Positions 22,756-34,032 of a stretch of 64,000 nucleotides of DNA are shown here, in pieces. Source of the DNA: Pogonophryne albipinna (Eukaryota > Chordata > Actinopteri > Perciformes > Artedidraconidae); the NCBI GenBank assembly GCA_028583405.1, contig CM053251.1, positions 2,856,271 through 2,920,270 of the forward strand. The letters run 5' to 3'. Both the position numbers and the translations under genes were made by a program. Each line of letters opens with the position of its first letter. The first letter of the stretch is position 1. The notes below the pieces were generated by a model. It ran no database searches, was not told the origin of the DNA, and worked only from the letters and a program-made list of their open reading frames with translations.

Positions 22756-23503
22756 AATAATAATAACAATAATCCTTAGATCTCACATTTCAAGTATACA
22801 AGTAAAAAGTGTGAGTCTTTACACAAATCTTGGCAACATTTATTTTTTTAACAAAAAGGAAAGTCGAGACAAAATTGAGTCCATCATACAGCCTTCCTAT
22901 TTTGGCTGAATTTGTCTTTTGTATGCTGTGATACGGTTGTGAACATAAAACTTTAAGGTCTGCCAATCCCGATGTTTAAGAGCTATTGGTTCTGCCTTTA
23001 AACATTTCTCGCAGTCGCTCTTCCCTGGCACAAGACAAGAAGTAATAAATCGACTCATGTGTTTATGAACTGCCTGGGTCTCTGTCTTTGTCCAGGGCAC
23101 TCTTTTCTGAGCAGCTTTACCTGTAAGTGAGCAGAAAAAACATTTGTCAATTAAACAAAAAGGCAATGTGTAAGCTATAATTCCTCTGTGCATTCACTTA
23201 ATTGGGTAATTGCAGTCACTGATTGGATAGGTGCCCCTTATGACCAATCACAGACTATGGCCTGTATTTTCACAAGATGAGCAAACTATATTATTCAACA
23301 AATATAGCCTAACAAATATAATCCAGGTTACAAGCAACACACCTGCTGCAGCCAAAGGCAGGAAGGGACGCTGGTCAAAATAGCAGACTATGTGAAGACC
23401 TAAATTGCCATGCTCATCACTATTTAATTACCAAGGAATGAGTATAGAAGACAACAGTTACTATTGTGTGTTCCCTTTATATTAACAAATGTCATTATTT
23501 CAG

Positions 23504-23673
23504 CTGAAACCCCCTGCAGAGTTAAACAGTCTGCAGCAACAAAAGGCAAACTGCTGTATACAGTCTGCAGGACTGTAAACGTACAACTACACTTTGTCGC
23601 ACCTGCAACATATGAATCATACTTTGTAGTACAGGCCTCTGGAGTCTCCAAAAGTTATGTGGAGCTGGTATAA
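23504..23673 (+). other. Possible orphan exon, unknown
   Basis: A plus-strand frame of about 55 codons follows a gtcattatttcag acceptor and ends at a stop at 23671-23673. Its product (ETPCRVKQSAATKGKLLYTV..., VAPATYESYFVVQASGVSKS) has protein-like composition with a beta-strand-rich look. I do not recognise it. It lies in the intron between E5 and E6 of the recombinase-like gene, on the opposite strand. It may be chance. Confidence 0.2.
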
Positions 23674-23845
23674 TGAGTAAATTATTAATGCTAATAAAAA
23701 ATAAAAATTGTATTTGAGTTAATAACATTGCCATGTGTCGTTTTTTGTGCACCCGTTATAAATGGGTGTGATTGAAACTACTGCACAAAAGTGTGTCCGC
23801 TAACTTCAAGCCACACATACAGTATATATATGCCACCATCTATAG

Positions 23846-24258
23846 CAGGGGTGCCCACACTTTTTCAGCTTGAGAGCTACTTTTAAAATGACCAAGTCAA
23901 AATGATCTACCTACATAAAAAATGCTAAACATATATTTATTTATATATACTGAGTATACCTTATGTTGGTGTACCTTGCATAACTGCATGAACCCGTATG
24001 GCACAATACAACTCCATACATTTTTGGTCTTTACGTCAATTTTATACCCTTTCTTTAGTAGAATTGTATAAATTGGAAGGCTAACTAGGTAATCAGCTCG
24101 CCGGTGAACTGCGTGTTAGAAAAGATCTCAGACTGGCTTACCTGTACGTCAATCAAGTGGCAAATGCCAAAGTAAGGATGGATGATAGGCTAACTATTTT
24201 TTCAATGCCATGCGATCTACCCACACTACCTTTGAGATCAACGTATTGAGCACCCCTG
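23846..24258. mobile_element. hAT MITE with perfect 8-bp duplication
   Basis: Termini CAGGGGTGCCCACAC and TTGAGCACCCCTG are flanked by identical ATCTATAG (23838-23845 and 24259-24266). 413 bp, non-coding, inside intron 5 of the recombinase-like gene. Confidence 0.9.
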
Positions 24259-26240
24259 ATCTATAGCATATCAATATCTTCCACTTAAGCTGTTGTCCAG
24301 AGCATCAGCAGTTTAAAGAGTGCAAAAGGGAAGATTGATATATTTTCCGACCAATTTCTGCCAAATGTAAAATAATATAATTAAAAGAACATTGTAAAAT
24401 GTACCTTTTGAAGCATGTCTTACAGCATGGACTTCAGGCGATTCCTGTCCCTCTGCTGTTGGCAATCTGGGTCCCTTCAGGTTCTGTGGGATTGTATTCC
24501 CCTCAGTAGGTAGAATAGTCTCCTCTGTTGGGTTTCTACAAAACTAAAAGCACTTGATTACCTTTACTGGTAGAAATACTGATAATATTGGAGGAAATTT
24601 GATTCACACTTGGAAAGAAAGAAACAACTTTTTCCCACTTTCCATGAACTGGTCCTATTGTCTAGTGATACTGCAATTGTAAGCAAACTAAAGTGCTTAT
24701 GCAGACAAAGAGAAAAAGACAGAACAACAAATCCAAAATAAAACGACTGCTAAACTATTTTTGTGAATATTTATAAACTGAAGCACTTATTTTTTCGACA
24801 TTAAATTACTACCAACAAACCATCAACGGCAGAAGCATAGTTTCCTTCCTCTATTTTCCCGTTCCCTTCTTCTTCTTCATCATCATCATCACTACCGAGA
24901 ACTCTTTCTGTTGTGAGATATAACGAGTACAGGTTAAACACGGTGAAGCAATTAGAATAATGAAAAAAAAACATACTGAAACAACTAACATACCATCTGG
25001 CCCTATTGTGATTTCATCCAAGTTCTTCCATGAAACTCTGCTAATCTCCCTTGCTCAGTGCCATTAGAATTTTGCTGATCTTGGCAAGTTGAAGCGTCTT
25101 CTCCGGTAATCGATAGAATTCACGAGGAATTCTAATATCGTGACCAAGAAAGTTGGCCAGCTGGTCCATTTCTGTGTCTGTTCATGTTCAGCACGGGGAA
25201 AGGATTGCAGCATGCTTTCTGAGTCTGGTCGATGTCAGTGACTTTGGACACTTAGCACCACATGTTTTTGCAAAGCCACGTATGCAGTCTGAACCACAGA
25301 AATGTGTCATAGCTGTAGGTCTTGCAAACATATATGCATTGTCTTTTAGAACCCCACAATCCTCTCTATACTTCACTAGGAGTTCTAATGCGCACAGGCA
25401 TTTTCGGAGTCAGAAGAATTGGAACTGGTCTGCCTCGCTTTCCCATGATGACAATCCTTGAGAAATGTCTGCACAGTTTTTTTTTCCACTTCAGAGAGTG
25501 CCCAGTCCACATCCTCGTGGGGATCAGAAGTGTCCCTTGACAGAAATGCAGTCAGCGGCATGCTTGCTACTTCTCCTTCCCTGCGTCGATTGAAGAGGAT
25601 AATCTGTGTTAAAACACACCTTTGCCAGTTCCGTCCAGGACTTTGTAGAAGGTGTTCCAGATAGTTGACTGCTGCACTCATCTTGCATTGCACTGAGAAA
25701 CTGATGCATTTTTTGAACATCCTCAGTGAATGGCATAAGAGTGGGAACATTCCATTTCGATTCAGCAATGTTCCTTAAAGCCGTTGAAGAAATCATCTCG
25801 TTCCATTTCTCACTGTGAACTTGTTGAAATTCTGTGGCCTTTCTCACAAGTTCATGATTGTTAGTTATTAACCCCTGAACTTTCAACAGTTTGCTGACCT
25901 TGACCAGCGCATGACCAAGTTTGTTTGCAAGGGATGGAATCTGAAATGTTCCAGTTCCACTATCATAGCCACAAGTGACTTTAACAGCTCTGACCATCTC
26001 CAAGTACTTCTTAGGATTAATGAAATCCTCCAGTTTTTTTAGACTGGTGACCTTTCTGCCATTGTGAATTAACCGTCCCAATTCTCTCATCTTCTCCCTT
26101 ACATTGTGTTGGTTTTTGGTGGAATTACCACCTTTGTTCAACAAGTCCTGCCCAAGATCAGTGATGACATGGTCACTTTTAATGATATTTGTGATGGGAT
26201 CAGCATTCATTGAACAAATCACTCCCCACAATTGTTTTGA

Positions 26241-27443
26241 AATCTGTGCAGGCACAGGCCCTGTGTATGTACATATTGACTGGACGCGATTCTTTCCAGG
26301 TTTGTGGGCAACCGATTTGGGTTTGCGTGTGCATGTGCGTATGTGTCGCCACAAGACCTTTCTGTTGAAAAGGCCTAGGCAATATTTACAAGGAATAAAC
26401 TCATTCCCCTTTGCCTGATGAGTCGGTCTTTTAAACGGTACTAGTTCCCCATTCCCAGACTCCATGACGGCAGCATTGTGAGCATAGTTGCCTCTGTTGC
26501 GGATGTAATCCAATTGATGTCTTCTCTCCTTTGACCTCTTTGGAAAGCTAAGGGCTTTAGCTACATCTGCTTTGTCTTCATGGGCTTTTTCTAGATGCCT
26601 TGCCATTTTCGCACAAGGCCTACTACAATAAAGGCAATAGTGTCTCTTGTTGTAGACTCTAATACCATCTTTTTTTTGGGAGGCACCAACAACAATGCTC
26701 TCATGCGTGTCCTGACTTGAACATTGTTCTTTTTCTCCACTGTCTCCAAATGTCATCTGGTCGGGCACTGTGTAATCGCAGGCTGGGACATTCAATGAAT
26801 CAGCCGGAGACTGCCGTTTCCTTCCTGTTTGATAGCGTGTATCACCATCACTTTCTGTTATGGCATCTGGAATCTGTGCAGGCACAGGCCCTGTGTATGT
26901 ACGCATTGACTGGACGCAATTCTCTCCAGGTTTCTGGGCAACCGGTTTGCGTTTGCATGTGCGTATGTGTCGCCACAAGACCTTTCTGTTGAAAAGGCCT
27001 AGGCAATATTCGCATGGAATAAACTCATTCCCCTTTGCCTGTTGAGTCGGTCTTTTAAACGGTACTAGTTCCCCATTCCCAGACTCCATGACGGCAGCAT
27101 TGTGAGCATAGTTGCCTCTGTTGCGGATGTAATCCAATTGATGTCTTCTCTCCTTCGACCTCTTTGGAAAGCTAAGGGCTTTAGCTACATCTGCTTTGTC
27201 TTCATGGACTTTTTCTAGATGCCTTGCCATTTTCGCACAAGGCCTACTACAATAAAGGCAATACTGTCTCTTGTTGTAGACTCTAATACCATCTTTTTTT
27301 TGGGAAGCAGCAACAACAATGCTCTCATGTATGTCCTGACTTGAACATTGTTCTTTTTCTCCACTGTCTCCAAATGTCATCTGGTGACAAGACTGCCGTT
27401 TCCTTCCTGTTTGATAGCGAGTATCACCATCACTTTCTGTCAT
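26241..27443 (-). repeat. In-frame tandem duplication in exon 3
   Basis: Two adjacent copies (about 26871-27443 and 26241-26862), around 97% identical by eye, each encode about 190 residues. Each has an acidic TESDGDTRYQTGRKRQ start, then CLYCSRPCAKMARHLEKVH (C2H2-like), NRGNYAHNAAVMESGNGE, and CEYCLGLFNRKVLWRHIRTC (C2HC-like). The first copy lacks about 45 bp present in the second. The frame is open across both. Confidence 0.9.
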
Positions 27444-27835
27444 GGCATCTGTGCAGGGTTCTTCTGCTCCTGGTGGTCCCGAGTCTGGTGGTGTACTATC
27501 ACTATTAATTGAAAAAAAAATATTTTCCAGGGTTTTTGTGAGGCTGGAATCACTGTCAAACTCATCCCCACTCCCAGAGATATCACTGCTGGAATCGTAC
27601 AGTTCATCGGGTTCCTCTAGATTTGTGTCCTTTATCTAAAAATGAACACAGAAACAGATGTCGTTTAAACAGCATTCAAATTGTGCTTCTGGAAAACTGT
27701 TCCAATCTGTAGATAATGAAAATATATTTTAAGGCATTATACTGTTTGCAATTAACAGTATATAGTTAAAACACTTTTTTTTTCAGAGTATGAAACTGAA
27801 TCTTACTCCCAGCATAAGGCTGTTGTGCTGTCGGG

Positions 27836-28032
27836 GAGGCGTGTGGCGCAGTGGGTTAGTGCACTGATCTTCGAACCAGGGGATAGCAAGTTCGAGTCCC
27901 ACTGCAGTCAGCATGTCGTTGTGTTCCTGGGCAAGACACTTCACCCCAAATTGCTCCTGTGGGGATTGTCCACAGTATTGAGTATGTAAGTCGCTTTGGA
28001 TAAAAGCGGCTAACAAGTGACATGTAATGTGA
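27836..28032 (+). mobile_element. tRNA-derived SINE with L2-like tail
   Basis: The head contains a box A-like TGGCGCAGTGGGTTAGTGC and box B-like GTTCGAGTCCC, so it derives from a tRNA. It is followed by the fish SINE body 'gtgttcctgggcaagacacttcaccc' and a LINE-related tail 'gtcgctttggataaaagcg'. It lies in the intron between E2 and E3 of the recombinase-like gene. It is not a functional tRNA because the acceptor arm does not pair and the body continues. Confidence 0.8.
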
Positions 28033-28980
28033 AGTTATTGTGGGAGGTTGGTAATGCTTTATTTGCGATGGAACTCGAAAACCTCTTAAAACAAAACTTT
28101 AACATAATCACCAAAACACCAGTAAGAAATAACTGCATTGTTTATGTTTTCATCTTTTGAAAGCTTAAAATTCTGAAATAATTATTAATCGTTAAAAAAC
28201 ATTTTTTTTATATTGGTCAGCATTATCATCTTTTGTGATATTCAATATTTACGAGTTATCTTCCCTTATTTTATTTAAATGTTCAAACAATATCATTTTG
28301 TTACATTACATCAACATTAAAAACAATCTTAGTTAGTTTAAAGCCCAAAGTTTGAATACAACCAGCTTTGTTGTCTCTAGTTTGTAACACACCGTTTCTA
28401 TTCAAGATTTGATGTAAGGTGGGGACGTCGTAGGTATCTCAGAAAGTGTGATTTTTAATCAAAAGGAAAGGCAGTTTAAAGCCCAAAGTTTGTCCTAAAT
28501 ATTATATTAACATTGACCTTAGAGGAAATTGAGAAAACCGCTCGGCAGTGCTTATTCACAATAGGTTTTCATCATAATATACTTTCATCATTCATTTGTC
28601 TGCTTGAAGAAAAAGAGGAGCAACAGCTAATGATTCAGAAAGATGCTAAGTATAAAGCTAAATGTACCTCTCTGTTGGGTTTGTTAGAGGGCCCAGCATT
28701 CCTGGTGTCAACGTTCTCCATTTCAATGGGACCATCAGGGTTGGTGTCTCTTGTCACAGGCACCTGAAAATATATCAGCATAAAAACATTTTCAAATAGA
28801 GAATAAAACCATACAATTTCATGTAATCACTACATATTATAAAATAAGACAGATGCATTTTCTAAAAGGAAACATCTAAATCTAAATGCATGTCAACAAA
28901 CACAAGATCTCAGAGAGAAAGCCCCCCACCCATTAAATACTGTACACTAATGCTACCTTAACCTCGTCTTTCTCACACAT

Positions 28981-29161
28981 TGAAAACAACAAGCTTAGTG
29001 GGGAAATGTCACTGCGGTCAAGCCAACCGCCACTTCGGAAAACACAGTCAAGCCAGCCCACACGTTGTATTGCGGTGTGCGAATATCCTATGCATTACGG
29101 TAGAGGCCTGGAAAAACTGCCTTCAACATAAAAGCGCTTACTCGTTCAATAACAACCTAAA
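28981..29161 (-). promoter_or_regulatory. Putative 5' flank of the recombinase-like gene
   Basis: This is the sequence immediately upstream (minus strand) of the first ATG at 28980. It is less AT-rich than its surroundings and includes 'aagtggcggttggcttgaccgc', but no TATA box or initiator stands out. Called by position only. Confidence 0.25.
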
Positions 29162-29733
29162 AAACATATTCATAAAAAAGGAAGGTTTGATATTGGCCTA
29201 TAATTATTCAATACGGTTGCGTCTAGGTTATGCTTTTTTAGGAGCGGTTTAATTACTGCAGTTTTCAGGGCCTGTGGAAATACACCCGAGTGGAGAGACT
29301 TGTTTACGATGTGTAGTATATCTGAGGCCATGCAATGAAAAACAGTTTTGAAAAATCCTGTCGGAATAATATCGAGGCTACAGGAGGAGGATTTTAGATG
29401 TTGAATAATGTCTTCCAGGTCTTTAGCATGTATCAGATGGAATTGTGTCATGATGTCTGGATTGGCTTTAGGTGGACACAGGGACAGAACATTTGCTGTA
29501 CCTGATACAGAGGCACTGGTCTAATTTTCTGAATTTTGTCAGTGAAGAAGAAGGCAAATTCATTGCACGCCCTGGTGGATAGAAATTCCGAGGCTACTGA
29601 CACTTTGTGGCTTCAGCAGGCAGTTTCCTCTCCTTTTTCTCTCGCCCGGTTGTTTTTGTGTTTTGTTACTTCCCTTTGTACCCCTAGTTTAGGAGGGAAC
29701 GTAACAGTAACATTCAATGTGATACAATGGTAC
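29162..29733 (-). mobile_element. L2-like LINE, copy 5, RT start fragment
   Basis: The minus strand reads the front of the RT domain: LKSSSCSLDIIPTGFFKTVF, SLHSGVFPQALKTAVIKPLL and NNYRPISNLPFL at about 29170-29451. Upstream is the linker CNEFAFFFTDKIQKIRPVPL at about 29500-29560. It continues across two MITE insertions into the endonuclease part at 30944. Confidence 0.8.
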
Positions 29734-30556
29734 TTAAAGGTCCCATGTCATGGCCATTTCCACTGATCATAATTCCATTGTTGAGGTCTACTAGAATATA
29801 ATTATACTGTGCAATTTTCCAAACTCACATTGGTTTCGCATACAGCATCTCTGTAAAGTATGTGTATTCAGCAGTATTCACTCTCTCCACTAAACGGCTC
29901 GTTGCATCTCTTGCCCGCCCCCCCCCCCCCTCCCTGTGAGCCCAGTGTGCTCCGATTGGTCGGGATCAGTCGGGACGTTGTGAATCGCGCTGAGCTCCGT
30001 GGAGGTGTGATTTCCTTGTTTAGCGATATACAGCGAAACACAGCCAAACTCAACCTGAACACACACAAAGTCACAGCCGAAGTAAAAACAATAAGTGTGG
30101 CTTGATATCGAGTAAGAAAAAGGTTGATAAACGCTGTGAGAATGGGTCTGCAGAGAGAATTTCGCCGCGATCCCAACTGTCTGTTATCAGCCTGCAGCCA
30201 GGGAGGAGAAATCAGCAGAGCTGCCTGCACTGAGTGTGTGAGGAAGTCCGTGGATTGGTCAATTTGGACCAATCAGCGGGGGCTTAACGTAACGGCTCCG
30301 CGGACGTAACGGCTCCACGGATTGGTCCATTTCGTTCCGGGGACGACATGACATCATGATGTACCCGGAAGAATCAAATGGACAGTGACGTATCTCCAAC
30401 GAGGCGTTTTGGGGAGGTATTTTCTGTGTTAGAGTTTACTCGCTACATGGTGTACTTTGAGGGTTTTGACTCTGCACACCATTTACATGCATAAAAACCT
30501 TCATAACACACAAGGGGACGGGTAATAACCGGAAAAGCATGACATGTCACCTTTAA
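29734..30556. mobile_element. TTAA-flanked MITE, family 2
   Basis: Ends TTAAAGGTCCCATGTCATG and CATGACATGTCACCTTTAA are inverted repeats, including TTAA at both borders. 823 bp, non-coding. A fragment of the same family lies at 10027-10115. It is inserted within L2 copy 5. Confidence 0.85.
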
Positions 30557-30574
30557 AATCCTCTGATACTGTAG

Positions 30575-30943
30575 TTAAAGGTGGGTACGTTTGAGAAACC
30601 AGCACGAGATACACTTTTTGTTATATTCCATGGAATGCTCTTATCATCCCGATAGTAATGAATATCTTAATTGCTTTGACAAAAGATCCATGCAAAAATG
30701 TCATCTGTGGAATCCGTAGTACTGTAAAAAGCACGACCAATCATTTTAGCCGCCCCGGATGGCCTACCTGGTCAGCTTTCCATCTGTGCACAAACTTATC
30801 TCGTGCCCTCATTGGTCATGTGCGCGTCCGTGTGTGTTGGAGGAGGGGCTCTGTAAGGAAGTGGCAGATTTGTTCCGGCTGTGTATTTTCAAATTCTAGG
30901 GCACTCGAGCTGGTTTCGCCAAAATTACCTACCCCACCTTTAA
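30575..30943. mobile_element. TTAA-flanked MITE, family 3
   Basis: Left end 'ttaaaggtgggtacgttt' and right end 'aaattacctaccccacctttaa', with 'gagaaaccagc'/'gctggtttcgcc' just inside, form imperfect inverted repeats with TTAA borders. 369 bp, non-coding, inserted in L2 copy 5 and separated from the family 2 MITE by 18 bp of L2. Confidence 0.85.
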
Positions 30944-31499
30944 CCAGTCCCAATTAAAATCACCAAGTAGCAATATTTCCTTGTAGTCAAGTTGAGATAG
31001 AAGATTTGCCAACGAAGACAAGGAGTCCTTGACAGCTGAGGGGGGTCTGTAACAGCCCACCACCATGACCTGTTAACCCTTTGCTACTTCGATATTTAAA
31101 GCTACAAATTCTAGTTGTTTACAGATAGATTTGGAAACCATCTTGGTTACACAAAACTTATTTTTCACATAAATGGCAACGCCACCACCTCGGTCGGTAC
31201 GATATACACTAACCATTTAAGGATATGTCAGAGGCCAATATAGATTTATTTAGCCACGTTTCTGATAAGACAATGACATCAGCGTCAGTCGAGCTCGCCC
31301 AAATGTGGACAAAATCTAGTTTAGGTAAAAGACTGCGCACATTTAAGTGAATGAAACCCAGCCCAAGAATTAAAATCAGCAGGAGTAGCGATCTGACTAT
31401 TACTACTGGGCGGTCCAGGGTTAGGTTGTACATTTCCTGATAGCAATAACAACAAGGCATCTTTTCCTCTTAATCGACACACATACATTGTCATCTACT
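30944..31499 (-). mobile_element. L2-like LINE, copy 5, endonuclease part
   Basis: The minus strand encodes the AP-endonuclease domain used to nick target DNA: GLGFIHLNVRSLLPKLDFVH, then ADVIVLSETWLN (about 31280-31350), YRTDRGGGVAIYVKNKF (about 31160-31205), VVGCYRPPS and LLLGDFNWDWL (about 30945). Frames are slightly broken (a TAA after IEVAKG, 31074-31079). The 5' end is cut at the next MITE (31500). Confidence 0.8.
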
Positions 31500-31565
31500 T
31501 TAATGGGGACCTATCATGCAAAATGCACTCTTGTACGTCTTTTATACATGAATATGTGTGCCCGG

Positions 31566-32765
31566 TAGAGGTGTAACGGTACACGTACCGAAATTATTCG
31601 GTACGGGCCCTTCGGTTCGGTACACGTGTGTACCGAAGTGTACCGAACGAATATAACGTTAAACGTAAAAAATTGAGAACGTGAACAACTTCTTGCAAGT
31701 AATCTCAGGTGCTGCGTCGCAGCATTCAGAGTAATTTGCTCCCATTGTGTTCAACGCGTCATAGAGCGAGCAAGTCATTTCATTGGACGAGCTGGTCAGA
31801 GGGATGCGTTCAAATGTCGTCAGTAATTTGAGGAACTGTCGAAATGGCGAACGCAGATAAAGTTGAGCTCGAAAATCCTCCAGCATCATTGAAGTCTCCG
31901 GTTTGGGAACATTTTGGTTTCGCAGTTACATACAAGGATGACGGACAAAGACAGGTGGACCGAACCAAAGCTGTTTGTCGGCATTGTTCAACTAACATTG
32001 GTTACGCGGCTGGCAATACATCAAACTTGCACACTCATTTGAAAAGGCATCACCCGAACGTGAATATCACCGGTACCAAAAGACTGAAGTGCAAACCCAA
32101 CTCCCACTAGCAATTAAGCCTCCACCACTCGCAAAAAGTTCAGACCAAGCCAAAGCTATTACAAACACCAAATATCCTTATGTTGCCATGTTAGCAAAGC
32201 GCTACCTGGCTGTATCTGCTACCTCTGTCCCTAGAGAGGGTGTTCTCCACAGCAGGAGACATTGTTAGTGCCAGCAGATCTGCCATTTCGGCAAGCAATG
32301 TGGACAAGTTCATCTTTCTTTAAAAAAAACATGAAAATACAATGACAAGCAAGTCCTAATGTCTAACTGGCTGCTTGGGTACTAGTGCAGTACAGTTCAA
32401 ATACTGATTATTTCAGTTCATCGAAAAGCTGCACCTTAATGTTTATTTGATTATATTTTATATTTATTTGAGTGAATATTCACAGTTTAATAATAATTAA
32501 AAACCCAAAACTAATAGTTTATGTTTTGTGAGTACTAGTACAGTAAAGTTCAAATACAGATTATTTTACTTCATCGAAATGCTGCACCTTAATGTTTATT
32601 ATATTATATTTTGTATTTATTTGAGTGAATACATTATTCACAGTTTAATTAAAAAAATATATGTTATGTTTTGTGATAATTTTTTCTGCTGTACCGAAAA
32701 CGTACCGTGACCTAAAAACCGAGGTACGTACCGAACCGAAATGTTTGTGAACCGTTACACCTCTA
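31566..32765 (+). mobile_element. hAT element, 1200 bp, perfect 8-bp duplication
   Basis: Termini TAGAGGTGTAACGGTAC and GTGAACCGTTACACCTCTA are inverted repeats, flanked by GTGCCCGG on both sides (31558-31565 and 32766-32773). It retains a BED-finger exon and the C-terminal dimerisation scrap of a ZBED1-like transposase; the catalytic middle is missing. Confidence 0.95.
31844..32110 (+). pseudogene. BED-finger N-terminus of hAT transposase
   Basis: An 88-residue frame (ATG at 31844) carries a BED-type zinc finger: VWEHFGFAV...., then CRHCSTNIGYAAGNTSNLHT and HLKRHHP, a C-x2-C...H-x4-H arrangement that binds DNA in ZBED/hAT proteins. It stops at 32110. At about 32190-32320 a broken frame resembles the hAT dimerisation domain (LAKRYLAVSATSVP, TAGDIVSASRSAISASNVDK). 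The intervening catalytic region, normally about 400 residues, has been deleted. Confidence 0.8.
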
Positions 32766-34032
32766 GTGCCCGGTGTATCAGGGAACTCACCAAGTGTCAG
32801 AAAATACAACCCTCTCTCTTTTCCTCTATACCCAAATAAAAAAAAATAAAAAAAAGGGCTGTAAGGGATCTGATACAGACTGATCCAGATTTGAATTATT
32901 TTCTACGTCACAAAAGGGGTGCTCTGCTTAGTGGTCAATTCTCCACCTATCAGGGGAATGAGAGGTTGGGCCACGGCCGGCCATTGCCGCTCGAAAGCGA
33001 TGGAGACGCTGTAGTACATATACCAGGCCTGTAAGTGGCGCTGTAGTCTGCCACAAAAGCAGCGAAGAAGATTTACCTTGCATGGTGGCCCTTCTGTTTA
33101 TTCTCCGCTGTGGCTCTTTTTCTCCCTCCCCGAGGCAAGCGTTTGCGCCTCCTGCTTTAAAACAAATGAATAATGACTATATAATCATATGTAAGGGATG
33201 ATGTGCATCGACGTGGTCATTATGGGGAAAAGAACACCGACAGGCTGATCAGGAGCCCGACGCGAAGCGGAGGGATCTAGATCGGCATGAAGGTGCTTTT
33301 ATGGATTTAGAAAATGATTTTATTGATTTAAATTAACATGCATCCGCTAAGAAAAGTAGTCCGTTGTTACTGTTTGAACTAACGTAGCAACTGCACGAAC
33401 TGCTTCGATAGCGTTTTTGAGGAGCTTTTTGATTACAGATTTGAAAACATCGTTGATAGCTTTAAAAGTAGCACAATTCATTGTGTCAAACCTTGGAAAA
33501 TATCTAGATATCCCTGCCCTCATGCCAAAGTAACTGGCAACTAAATATGTGTCGCCGTTTGATGTCTATGTCTGGACCGCTGCATAAAAAGGAGGGTTTC
33601 TGCCCAATTACTTCTCTTCTTACTTCTATAAGAATAAAACACGGAGGACGGAGATCTCTTTTTCTCCCCCTCTTCTGACAGCCCAGCAGCTGATCTCAGA
33701 GCACGCTCCCCTCTCCTGCAGGGGGGCGTTCTCAGCTACAGCTCACAGAATCAGCCCCCTGCAAAAACAGCGCTGGAAAGAGCAAATAGAGCGAAATGAG
33801 GCATGGCTAAAATGCAGGATCTGTTTGGTATTTTGAAAAAAAAACTATATTTATATACTTTATAAAGGTATGGCCCTACAATATATTGTTCAAATATAGC
33901 ATGATATGTCCCCTTTAAAATCACCAGCAAAGTCTGTGAAAGTGTGATTTGAGCTAAAGAAAGCAGTCCTGAAGAACCATCATAGCAGGCAAGTGAAAAA
34001 GACAAACATATTTTGTCGAACAGATTGTCTGT

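Larger units (their letters stand above)
22897..28980 (-). pseudogene. Crypton-like tyrosine-recombinase gene, six exons
   Basis: The gene model comes from phase-matched splice sites. E1 28980-28957 starts MCEKDEVK; E2 28763-28668; E3 27635-24994; E4 24907-24821 (acidic DDDDEEEE); E5 24535-24405; E6 23120-22897, with its stop at 22897. Junctions E1/E2, E2/E3, E3/E4 and E5/E6 keep frame; E4/E5 does not. E3 opens acidic, then has two copies of a zinc-finger module, a helical region, and a C-terminal core. The core reads like a tyrosine recombinase: QIILFNRRREGEVASMPL (box with the first Arg), LTSTRLRKHAAILS (second Arg), LANFLGHDIRIPREFYRLP (LGH and candidate Tyr). Such enzymes cut and rejoin DNA; in vertebrates Crypton elements carry them. 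The core has at least four frame breaks (near 25615, 25485, 25200 and 25040), so it is inactive as sequenced. E6 (WTKTETQAVHKHMSRFI) is of unknown function. Crypton assignment is inference. Confidence 0.7.
31500..33918. mobile_element. TTAA MITE, family 1, copy B, carrying a hAT
   Basis: Left end TTAATGGGGACCTATCATGC and right end GCATGATATGTCCCCTTTAA, TTAA at both borders. The interior resembles copy A ('acaaccctctctcttttcctc', 'gatccagatttgaat'). A 1200-bp hAT element sits at 31566-32765. Further unique sequence at about 32990-33760 makes it longer than copy A. Inserted in the L2 5' part. Confidence 0.85.

Noticed and set aside
26104..27045. Plus-strand frames opposite exon 3 of the recombinase-like gene
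   Set aside because: Antisense shadows; their repetition just mirrors the tandem duplication.
27846..27915. Functional tRNA gene
   Set aside because: Box A and box B are present, but the stems do not close properly and the sequence continues into a SINE body and LINE-like tail.
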